From Suillus spraguei (lineage: Eukaryota > Basidiomycota > Agaricomycetes > Boletales > Suillaceae), in assembly GCA_016800925.1 (NCBI GenBank), contig JABCPU010000050.1, positions 186,001 through 250,000 on the forward strand: DNA of 64,000 bases, read 5' to 3'. The notes under the pieces were generated by a model, which was not told the DNA's origin, made no database searches, and saw nothing but the letters and a program-made list of their open reading frames with translations. Made by a program: the position numbers and the translations under genes. Shown in pieces: positions 45,150 through 53,565 of the stretch (position 1 is the stretch's first letter; every line of letters begins with the position of its first letter).

Positions 45150-46660
45150 AGCTGACAAATAGTACCAGGACTATAATAGCTTAGTGTTCCTCTATTCAGA
45201 AATCAATCCATGATGCAGAATCAAAAGTTTCTTTTTGCTTGTAAAAGTTTGCTTATTATTTCTAATTCATATATCATGGGTGTGTTTATGTATGTTTGGC
45301 TACAGAAACTACTTCATAAGATTCCCACAGATGTCAGGTGACCCCAGAAAAATAATTACATAGAGTTACCCTGCAGAGAAACCCATGAAACCCACTATGA
45401 TTCACTTGCGTCATTTCTATGAATCTACAAAAAGTGCAAATTTATGCTTCAAATATTACATAATTGATATTCCTCCTAGGATAGCCACTAATAGTCACCT
45501 GATCTCAAATTTATGCATAGCCATCAATATCCCACATGACTCTTCTCACACCCTTGAGCATATTACAAATCAACTATGACAACATTCAATAAATAGGGTA
45601 GGTTAGCACCCCTACAAAATGTGGGAAAACAGTAGCATAGCCATTCATTTTGTCTATATAAGACCCACCTTTTTGTCAATAAAAAGAGATTTCTCCCCCC
45701 TCAGAAATATAATTGAGAGTGAAGTGTGAGCAGCTCTATCAGCACACTGTCAAGAACATTGTCAAGAACAGTAAGATTGGAAGTCTACACTGTGAGACAG
45801 CACTACCTTGAGCTCACTGTGTCTGACAACCAGCAAGACAACAATTTTTTTTTCTTTGACAAATTCATTCTAGTTTCTTTCATCATCTTTCTCTCCATTT
45901 TTCTTTCTCTTTGTCTGTTTCCTTGCTTCTGTTTCTTTTGAATCTTTCTCTCTTTTTTTTTTTTTGATTACTGGTCTCTCTCTCTCTTTCAAAGTTTGTT
46001 GGTGCTAAGTGTCCTTGTGTTTCTGATATTTGTGTTGTCTCTTTAGTCCATCTAAGGCCAGAGTAGCTTAGTGGGAGAGACTTCAGAAGTTGATAGCAAC
46101 ACTCTATCTTGCACATCTGAGTAGCAATACTGAGTTAAGGTCTTCACTGACTGATAGACTCTAGTTATTGAAAGGGGGCTTGGTATTGAAATCCAAGGAC
46201 ATCCATTCCTGTTATCTGCTTAATACTCATAGTGAGTTCCTTGGCAGCAGGTTCAATAGTAAGCTAGAGATCTCTGAAGTAGTGATCAGTCTTGACCGGG
46301 GATTCTACCTGCTTGTCTGAGAAGGTGATTGTAACTTCCCACAAATTTCGGTAGCACAATTGTTGCAAAACACCTGCATTCAATTGGAGAGAGTAATTCG
46401 GCCAGTTACTTCTGTTTCTTAGTTTGTTCGACTTCTGTGTTTTTCTTTGAAGTTTAGTTGTTTCAAGAATCTTTGTCATTGTCCAAGAGTTTGCTGATCT
46501 CACAGAAGTGACTCATTTGCTGACTGTAGCCTGGGGAACATAAACAGCCACCCATGTACAGCCACGTTATCAGTCATTGGTATTTGTCTGAATCACTGAC
46601 CATGGAGATATCTGGTTTTATAGGTGTTTATCTATAGATCATCTATCTAAGAAGACAACA
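45150..46660. other. About 1.5 kb non-coding insert inside the zinc-finger gene
   Basis: Separates two coding parts of one gene and is far longer than other introns here. It holds a TATA-like TCTATATAAGACCC (45654), pyrimidine-rich runs and T tracts (45840-45990), and no protein. It may be another LTR or a non-autonomous element, but I could not find matching ends or a target duplication. Confidence 0.4.
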
Positions 46661-46781
46661 CGTCCATTATGGGCGAGATAATACTTGATGCAAGTGACAT
46701 GAGCTTCCTGGGCGCAGGTGTAAGGACAAATCGTCCTGTGTGTCGTGACGTCAAAAGGGACCTCGAGGTAGAAGTAGCTGC

Positions 46782-47744
46782 TGTAAAGATACAGCCTAAC
46801 CTGGGCTGTAGATAAACTACCTCCTAAGTTAGTATGTGTGGTTTTGCACTCTGTCTACTCTGCTTCACTTGCAAAACAAGAGTGTTTGACCCTAAAGGGG
46901 GATGCCTGTTAGTATGGTCAAGTTCAAGTCAAACCAATGTGCGAATGTAGCATCATAGTCAGCAGTAAGTTGCCACGGTCAGCGATGATGCTGCTGGAAC
47001 TAGCGTCATATGTAGCGGAGCTACCTTGGTCGAGATAATACTTGAAACAGTAACGTCGAGCGAGCAGTGACGAGCAGTGATATCAGCGGTAGCGGTAAGG
47101 TTGCAAGCAGTGCGAAGAAAAAGTAAAGAAGGCCACGGTACTTTCAGCGGTAAAGTAGCGGTGCATGAGAAGTTCAGTCAAAATAGCAATCAAAAGTCCA
47201 GCGGTATGCCAGCAGTAACAGAGAATGAGTGTGATTGATTAACGAGCGATAAGGAACTTTAAAGACTAAGTCTACTACTGGGTAGATCCAGAGCTAGACA
47301 ATAATCCTGACCTATAGTATGTGCAATGGGGTAAAATCAGGTACTGTATCATGCAGGGTACGCGGTGCTTATATCCTAAATTGTGTGTACTCGGAATGTT
47401 CTAGGCAAGATCAGTAGCGCTCAAGTATAGTAACTGCCATATGTAAACATAGCGTGAGGCACTGCGGCACGAGGCAACATGTAATAAGGCTTGCTGTGGA
47501 ATCAGTGATAACGAACATAAAACAAACAATGCACCAAATGGAGCTATGCAGATGCAGCAAGGACATGGGAGGACATCGGTATGTGGAATGAGGTGCAGCA
47601 GTCGGTACAGTGTGTGGTAAGCATGAGATGCCGCCGGAAGTGCTAAAGGGGGTAAGATGGCCATGGACAAGTGGTAACTCCTATAGATGTGAGACAAGTG
47701 TCAAAAGATAGGGTTTTAAGCCCAGCGCCAATATGTTTGTTACA
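46782..47744 (-). mobile_element. Solo LTR, family A, inverted copy
   Basis: Starts TGTAAAGATACAG and ends ATATGTTTGTTACA, flanked by CTGC on both sides (46778-46781, 47745-47748). Reverse complement of the LTR at 39447-41173 without the nested element. Inserted in the zinc-finger gene. Confidence 0.87.
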
Positions 47745-48469
47745 CTGCCATTTGGGAAGTAGTGGGACAGGTAGTGGGACAGGAAAGGTACCAGTGTGAC
47801 AATCTCATTGCTGCCACCCAAGATAAAATAGATGACAGCAATAGGCACAGCAGCCAACACACTGTCTCAAACATGCCATTTATACAGAGGAAGCCGGGGA
47901 GGGCAGGCTTTCCTCCTTTAGGCGGCACAGTACCAGAGTAAAAACCCTGTAGTCAGTAGTTAATGCAGTTAAAATAAATAAAAACAAAAGACTTACATGG
48001 TAAGGCGCAGGCACCTTCTTGGTGTGCCGAGTGTGACAACTGAGACACCAGAACAGGACGTCAGGGTGACCAGCAATGTCATGAGAGTTAGCTGGGACCT
48101 CAATGCACCTGCTGCACATGACACGAGGGCAGCTGCTGCACTCATAGAGCACAACATCCCCCTCAGCGCCATCATGGCAAATGAGACACCACTAGATTAA
48201 ATTGAAAATGTTAGCAACAGCAGACATGTCAAGAAGGCACTTACCTGGCTGTGAACATCTAGCCACGTCACCTCAACTTCTCCTTCAACTCCAGGATGTG
48301 CTGGGACAGGTGATCTAAGGGGGCTGCTTACCCTTTTAGCAGTTCCACCGGCTGCACGCTTCTTTGCTGTATTCTTAGCCATAGATAAAAGTAGAAGGGG
48401 TAAGGCTAAAAGGGTAGGAAAGGGAAGGTGCGAGTCTGCAAGATGCAGAAGCTGTACTGGCCGAATTGA

Positions 48470-48700
48470 ACCAAAGTCATGTGACTTTGTGGACATCCAG
48501 CATTGACCGAAAATCAACAATGACAAATGCGTCCACAATGACAAATCACGTGACATTGTTGATCCACATGTCATTGTTGATTTTGTGGATGTGCGTGCCA
48601 TTGTTGAAATCATGTGATGTTGTGGACTTGTTTACTTTCAGTCAATGCTGGATGTCCACAACATCACATGATTTCAACAATGGCACGCACATCCTACAGT
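48470..48700. repeat. Large hairpin: 40-bp perfect inverted repeat plus related arms
   Basis: 48587-48626 and 48655-48694 are perfect reverse complements (arm core GTGCCATTGTTGAAATCATG) with a 28-bp spacer. Further partial arms at 48480-48580 repeat GACATCCAGCATTGA and the ACATTGTTGATCCACA motifs. It lies directly upstream of the zinc-finger gene start at 48382, overlapping its likely promoter. It may be a foldback/MITE element. Confidence 0.92.
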
Positions 48701-48719
48701 TGGAATATTCAACAAGTCC

Positions 48720-49016
48720 ACTGGCATTGTCCGGGTAAACAACTGCAAATAAGTTGTGGCATATAGTGTGTCACAATACTTTCTCATGCTTCACTTTCTC
48801 TTACTCCACGTCACCAGCTCATCCCAATAGCCACTTACACAGGCTGCAGCTGTGTAAGTGGCTAATGGCGCTTGAGTACCTCCCATCTTAAGTATATTTC
48901 CTTTGTTATTCAAATATTTACTGAACACTTGTCTTCTTCCCTTACAGGTTGCATTTCTTATAAGGTGAGTACTCACTTCAGCGGTCTTACACTGACAATG
49001 TTTTATCAATTTTTTA
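48720..49016. other. Short stretch between hairpin and LTR; coding scraps
   Basis: About 300 bp with no intact gene. The part at 48960-49016 contains a GTGAGT..TTTTTTAG intron-like segment, as if the next LTR had inserted near an exon border of a further fragment. Confidence 0.3.
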
Positions 49017-49021
49017 GGTAC

Positions 49022-49496
49022 TGTTACGAACTGGGGTGGCGTCACCAGCGACAGTGAGAAGACACAGGCGGTCTGCTGGGAGTTCTTACAATGTTCAAAA
49101 GAGAACAAGGTGAAAGTACAAGGAACGCGTTCCGAGTACGATCAAGGGTTCAGCCTCAAAGACAAGTCTAAGAGGTATCCGCGAGAATAGAGACTAAGAC
49201 TAAGGAGTGCTTAGACTTAGAGACGATTCAAGACGACTTAGGTTGGAGACCTAAGCGAAGGAGATTCCAGGTAAAACCCAGTAAGATTAAAGTAGCGAAT
49301 CTACTACAAGTACACTGTGCTTAAATAGGCCAATATGTGTGCACAGACCAAGAGAAGTGTGAGAACGTAAGTGCGTATCCAAAGGAGGAAGGCAACTATA
49401 GTACAGATGCGTTGAGCATGTGAGTCAGAGTCATGTTACGTAATATACATGGTAAATGAAGTAAGAAAATGAATAGGGGCACATACGATTGTAACA
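49022..49496 (+). mobile_element. Solo LTR, family B, copy 2
   Basis: 475 bp, from TGTTACGAACTGG to CGATTGTAACA, flanked by GGTAC on both sides (49017-49021, 49497-49501). The inverse of copy 1 at 43183-43658. The ends TGTTAC/GTAACA are inverted, as usual for LTRs. Confidence 0.94.
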
Positions 49497-49502
49497 GGTA
49501 CA

Positions 49503-49685
49503 CTCTACTGGGGGCTTGGAGGTCTAGTGCTTGCACCGGCACACCTAGCCTCTTTGTCCTCCAACACTTGGTTTTCTGAGGGCTTGGGGGGTGATATAGT
49601 GTGTACGCTGGTGTGCCTATTCACCCTTCTTCATTCACTGGGGGCTTGGGGTGATACAGTGTGCACGCCGGTGCGCCTAATATTT
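49503..49685. repeat. Three diverged 'GGGCTTGG..GTGCGCCTA' units
   Basis: Three copies, spaced about 67-70 bp, of a unit running from GGGGGCTTGG through GTG.GCACGCCGG to TGCGCCTA. They start just after the solo LTR's target site. Confidence 0.7.
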
Positions 49686-49687
49686 AT

Positions 49688-49872
49688 CAAGGTATTTTTT
49701 GCTTTACTCTATGAACACATTCTGACTGTGGTTCACAGTTATGTTTTTTTATCATGGTAGAGTTATTCACAAGGTATGTTATTTTATTTTCTATAAATGC
49801 ATTCTGACTGTGGTTCACAGTTATTTTTTTTATCGCGGTAGTTATTCACAAGGTATGTTATTTTATTTTCAT
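49688..49872. repeat. Tandem duplication, about 92-bp unit
   Basis: Two copies of a unit with ACATTCTGACTGTGGTTCACAGTTAT, a T run, ATC.(C/T)GGTAG and TTATTCACAAGGTATG. The embedded GACTGTGGTTCACAGT is a near-palindrome. A (TA)n run follows at 49915. Confidence 0.85.
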
Positions 49873-50335
49873 ATCACAGGTGCTGACCCAGTGTCCACAG
49901 ACGGCTTCCACTATTATATATATATATATATTCAATTTCTTTCTTGTAGTTTGCTGTACAAGACCAAGGCAGGGAGGGCCCCTCTGCTGCAGTCTTGTAT
50001 TAGCTAGTGTAGTCTTTCAAAGTTCATTACTTAACATTTTCGCGCATTACTCCTCTTGCTTAACTTTGTGTATACTTTAATTTGTAATCTGCTGACTTAA
50101 TAAATGCTGCCAAAATGAAATGATAGGGCATTTCTTGCTCCTGTGAAAAAGTCACGTGACCACCCACTGCTTGTTGATGCAAATCAGTCATGTCACTGGT
50201 GAGGTTATGTATGCAATGGCTTCTTGAGCAGCTTTGCCAACATTAGACAGGATTTTAGCAAGGGTGAGGTTGAATGTAATCAGGTAATGTATGCAATGGC
50301 TTCCTGAGCAACTTTGCCAACCTTAGTCTTATTCC

Positions 50336-50450
50336 ACTAGACTCCCCTCTAAGCTTTGCCTTACCTGCATACTGGTTACCAATATATCACCTTGCTTGTA
50401 ACAATCTACATCAATATCATGACATTTCACTCACCTGTCTATCTATGGAC
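50336..50450. repeat. Inverted copy of the sequence 3' of the hypothetical gene
   Basis: Reverse complement of about 42140-42291: shared blocks GACTCCCCTCTAAG, CTTTGCCTTAC, GGTTACCAATA.ATCACC, TTGCTTGTAACAATCT and CACCTGTCTATCTATGG. Shows that a second copy of that locus once lay here. Confidence 0.82.
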
Positions 50451-50452
50451 AA

Positions 50453-50723
50453 TTGGAGTACTTCACTTCCATTATTTGCAACACCAAATTTTGGAAATAA
50501 GAAAGTGTAGTACTCAATTTTGGAAGGAAGATGGTTGGAGTACTACACTTCCATCATTTGCAACACCAAATTTTGCTGGATTGTCTTCTTTCCATCTTTC
50601 CAAAATTTGGTGTTGCAAATGATGGAAGTGAAGTACTCAAAAATGTTGGAAAGAAGACAATCAAGTACTTCACTTCCATTATTTGCAACACCAAATGTTG
50701 GAAGGAAGTCAATCAAGTACTAC
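50453..50723. repeat. Palindromic MITE-like element
   Basis: Four copies of a unit (AGTACTTCACTTCCATTATT then TGCAACACCAAATTTTGG), three forward and one inverted. The inverted copy (50600-50640) and the next forward one (50660-50705) form a long hairpin with GATTGTCTTCTTTCC / GGAAAGAAGACAATC ends. No coding capacity. Confidence 0.85.
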
Positions 50724-50734
50724 AGTTCTGTCGC

Positions 50735-50960
50735 CCATAGTGAATGTGTCTTCGCATTTTCTCCAATCATTCTGAGGAGGACAGCAGTTGGCTTTTTGCC
50801 AGCAAAGAAAAAAGGCGGTTTTGTTGCCATAAATGTTTCACAGGTCAACTGTGTTGTTTCATCTAGGTGCTATCTACTGTTCTAAGACCTTATTATGGCA
50901 TCCTCCAGGGTGCCATGATGGTTTTTCTAGTTTGTGGCTCTGTTGTGGCTCATGACGCTG
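50735..50960 (+). pseudogene. Second fragment of the zinc-finger gene family
   Basis: Reads PIILRRTAVGFLPAKKKGGF, an intron-like gap, then nucleotides closely matching 44870-44945 on the other strand (GCATCCTCCAGGG.CCATGATGG). The rest of the gene is absent. Confidence 0.65.
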
Positions 50961-51042
50961 GGTGAAGCTGCTAAACCTCATTGTTGCTAAAGTCCTGTAA
51001 GCTTGCTCAATCACCTCTGTGCAATAAAATCTCATCTAAGTT

Positions 51043-51187
51043 TGGCAAAGCTGCTCAAAAAACAATTGCAACTCTAACTCTTCCCCTGACCCTAAACCCA
51101 ACCAATCACACTCAGCAAAGCTGCCCAAGAAGCAATTGTGACTCTAACTCTTCCCCTAACCCTAAACCCAACCAATCACACTTAACC
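51043..51187. repeat. 68-bp tandem duplication with telomere-like core
   Basis: Two units containing AGCTGC.CAA.AA.CAATTG, ACTCTAACTCTTCCCCT(G/A)A, CCCTAAACCCAACCAATCAC. CCTAACCCTAAACCC resembles fungal/plant telomere repeats, but only about three motifs are present. Confidence 0.8.
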
Positions 51188-51397
51188 TCCATCACATATG
51201 TCATTTCTGCACCCGGTATTAACCCCACGTAATCTAGATCAGATCAGCTTGAATAATGCGCGCTGTCGCCTTAGACTGGACAATTTGAATTTGAATTTAA
51301 GTTACCTAAGTTGGTACTATCCCCTTTTAGTCTAGATCAAATCGGCTTAAAATTTTTCAAATGGTGCCACTCACTGAACTTCCATCATTTCTGTCAT

Positions 51398-51705
51398 GGG
51401 GGACTTGGATCCTGTCACAAAACTGTCCAAAAACCTCTCTAGCCGTGTGGATGAACTACTCCAGAATCCATCACCATATCAATTATCCTTAGATGGGAAG
51501 GATGATCATAATTTACTGCGCAAAGCCAAGTAAGCAGTTTCAAAGTAAAGGTTCAACTCAGACTGAACTGCTGAATTTTAAGGATGAGACTGTGGAACAT
51601 GTGGCAGAATGTTCAACTAACCAGTTCTGGTGTTGGTGTCAAGAAAACCGAGATTTCCGAGATTGAACTCTCTAGGGCTGCAGCCAGCATAGCCTATGCT
51701 GTGGT
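51398..51705 (+). pseudogene. N-terminal fragment of a hypothetical gene cut by LTR/Helitron
   Basis: An ATG at 51398 starts MGDLDPVTKLSKNLSSRVDE; an intron (GTAAGC..TTAAG, 51530-51582) joins to MRLWNMWQNVQLTSSGVGVK and ends AYAVVMLQ at a truncated family B LTR. Family unknown. Confidence 0.5.
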
Positions 51706-51770
51706 TATGTTACAATCGTACGTGCCCCTATTCATTTTCCTCTCGTCTTTACCTTGTATATTACGAGTCC
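51706..51770 (-). mobile_element. Truncated family B LTR end
   Basis: TGTTACAATCGTACGTGCCCCTATTCATTTTC.. to TATATTACG matches the first 65 bp of the LTR at 43183, then similarity stops abruptly where Helitron-associated sequence begins. Confidence 0.8.
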
Positions 51771-51791
51771 ACCACCTGTTGTGCCTTCAGC

Positions 51792-51834
51792 ACAGGAAGC
51801 AAAAGGAGTGCGAAGCACTCCTTTTGCTTCCTGT
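51792..51834. repeat. Perfect 20-bp-stem hairpin near the Helitron 3' end
   Basis: ACAGGAAGCAAAAGGAGTGC, loop GAA, then its exact reverse complement. Helitrons carry a hairpin close to their 3' end; here it sits about 20 bp inside the junction with the truncated LTR. A smaller stem (TGTGC/GCACA) abuts it. Confidence 0.88.
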
Positions 51835-52014
51835 CCAAGGCTTCATCCTAATAATTCACTTTGCCTTCCTGGCCTTGGCTTCATCCCAATAATTTTCTGG
51901 CCTTGGCTTCATCCTGATAATCATAGTAAATCTTCAAACAAACATGTACATTTCACCACCATTTCAGCAAGACTAAAAGTACACTATACATCACTTTACA
52001 TAAAACTACATCAA

Positions 52015-53565
52015 TCAATTCTCAATCTGATCTCCAAGTCCTCTCAACACTTCTGTATATACCACATTGGTCGTCTTTGACCCTTCTTCATGCTCTGGAA
52101 AGATAGCACACACACTCTCTGGGTGAGTGCACCTGGACAATGCCACATACAACTGTCCATGACTGAACACAGGAGTTCTCAAATCCAGTCCAATCCACTT
52201 CACACTTTGACCTTGAGCCTTGCTGATTGTCATAGCAAATGCAAGACGGACAGGAAATTGTCGATGCTTTAGAGGCATTGGGTTGTCTTCAGCAGTGGCA
52301 TCCAGAGTCATCCTGGAGATCAGCACTGTGTCCTGATTGTCTTGCTGGACTTCATCAACTCCATCCTTGAGAATCCGACATTTGAGTACATGTGTGGTCC
52401 AAGACAGGAAGATCATCCTGGTTCCATTGTAGAGGCCATTGGTGGGATCCAAGTTGCGCAACAGCATCAGAGGAACACCCACTTTGAGTTCCAATTTGTG
52501 CAAAGGGAACCCTGATGGTGTCAGAGTGTGAAGGAACTCATGAGGGATATAGTCATAGTCCCTCTCAGCAACTGAGTCTGCACTGGTGAAAACTGCTTTT
52601 TCTCCAGAGAATAATTCAAGAATGTTGGCATTGATTTCATCCACATCAGTGTTCTTTGCAGAGAGGATGGTACATTCCAGGAAGAAGGAATCATTCACAG
52701 GAGGATGGTCAGGAAGCAGGATAGGAGAGTAGAGAGCATTGATGAGAGACTGGACATTATTGTTGGCACAGCGCATATGAATTGGAAGGACCACTGTTCC
52801 ATCAGCATGTGTGTTCTTTCCAGCTCCAATCTCCAGAAGCCACTTGGCAAATTCATCAGAGGCAGGGTCTTGACCAAGGCATATGTTTGTCTTGAGATGA
52901 AAGATCTGAAGCCTTGGCCAAATGCGAGATCTGCAGAAGGTAGCACCTACTATCTGCTCTCTGGATCCATGAGCCACCACTAGTAGAGTCTGTCTGAAGT
53001 CTCCTCCAAAGAGTATGGATATTCCTCCAAAATCAGCATCAACATTGAGAAGGTCGCGCAATGAGCGGTCAAGGCATTCTAGATTGTGACGGTGTAGCAT
53101 TGGAATTTCATCACAGATGATAAGGGAGGTGGCCTTCAGAAGCTCATGCACAACATCTCCTTTCTTGATGTTGCAGGAGCTGTTCTCATTGATGGGGATT
53201 GGGATCTTGAATCGCGAATGAGCTGTACGTCCACCTGGCAGGAGGAGAAAAGCAATTCCAGAGGAAGCCACACATCGAACAATCTTGCCTTCAGCACGGA
53301 GTTTTGAGGCAATGAGCTTGCAGAGATATGTCTTACCACATCCACCTGCACTGTGGACAAAGAATGCATGTCCAGGTGTCTGCTCATTTCTTTGCATGGT
53401 ATCATTGACCACTGCATCAAAGACTGTCCTCTGCTCCTGATTAAGAGAAAGCACTCCTGGATCCACCATCTGCTGGAGCTCCTCCTGGTTATACTGGAGC
53501 TGCTCAGCAATGAGCTGATTTCCCTGCATGACCCCCCATCTTGCTGCCATTTGAGATGTAGGCAT
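52015..53565 (-). CDS. Pif1-like DNA helicase domain of the Helitron
   Basis: An uninterrupted frame of 516 residues. Superfamily 1 helicase motifs: Walker A SAGGCGKTYLCKLIA, motif Ia VASSGIAFLLLPGGRTAHS, Walker B LIICDEIPML, motif III GGDFRQTL, motif V/VI region MTISKAQGQSVKWIGLDL and HGQLYVALSRCTHPESV. These are the typical Pif1-type Helitron helicase motifs. In an active element it is one polypeptide with Rep; here it is separated from the Rep exons by a stop after KNGKSLQVIP at 53566, so expression as a fusion would need splicing or repair. Confidence 0.92.
   Translation of the reverse strand: MPTSQMAARWGVMQGNQLIAEQLQYNQEELQQMVDPGVLSLNQEQRTVFDAVVNDTMQRNEQTPGHAFFVHSAGGCGKTYLCKLIASKLRAEGKIVRCVASSGIAFLLLPGGRTAHSRFKIPIPINENSSCNIKKGDVVHELLKATSLIICDEIPMLHRHNLECLDRSLRDLLNVDADFGGISILFGGDFRQTLLVVAHGSREQIVGATFCRSRIWPRLQIFHLKTNICLGQDPASDEFAKWLLEIGAGKNTHADGTVVLPIHMRCANNNVQSLINALYSPILLPDHPPVNDSFFLECTILSAKNTDVDEINANILELFSGEKAVFTSADSVAERDYDYIPHEFLHTLTPSGFPLHKLELKVGVPLMLLRNLDPTNGLYNGTRMIFLSWTTHVLKCRILKDGVDEVQQDNQDTVLISRMTLDATAEDNPMPLKHRQFPVRLAFAMTISKAQGQSVKWIGLDLRTPVFSHGQLYVALSRCTHPESVCAIFPEHEEGSKTTNVVYTEVLRGLGDQIEN

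Larger units (their letters stand above)
44192..48382 (-). pseudogene. Zinc-finger hypothetical protein gene broken by insertions
   Basis: Start MAKNTAKKRAAGGTAKRV at 48382. A cysteine-rich PHD-like module follows: CHDGAEGDVVLYECSSCPRV, CSRCIEV, then FWCLSCH. After the family A LTR (46782-47744) the frame resumes with a YFPNGSYFYLEVPFDV-type stretch at about 46775-46670. A further about 1.5 kb (45150-46660) has no coding signal. The 3' exons read GILQGTMMVFLVCGSVVAHD, QLDISKVFPGLLALSSCLGQ and end at 44192. Function unknown; it resembles a large mushroom-specific multigene family. A second fragment of the same family lies at 50735-50960 on the plus strand. Removal of the LTR and one CTGC target copy reconnects the exon. 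Confidence 0.6.

Noticed and set aside
46060..46200. tRNA- or SINE-like sequence TAGCTTAGTGGGAGAG (A box) with GGTATTGAAATCC (B box-like)
   Set aside because: The spacing of about 118 bp is wrong, no cloverleaf stems form, and no second copy was seen.
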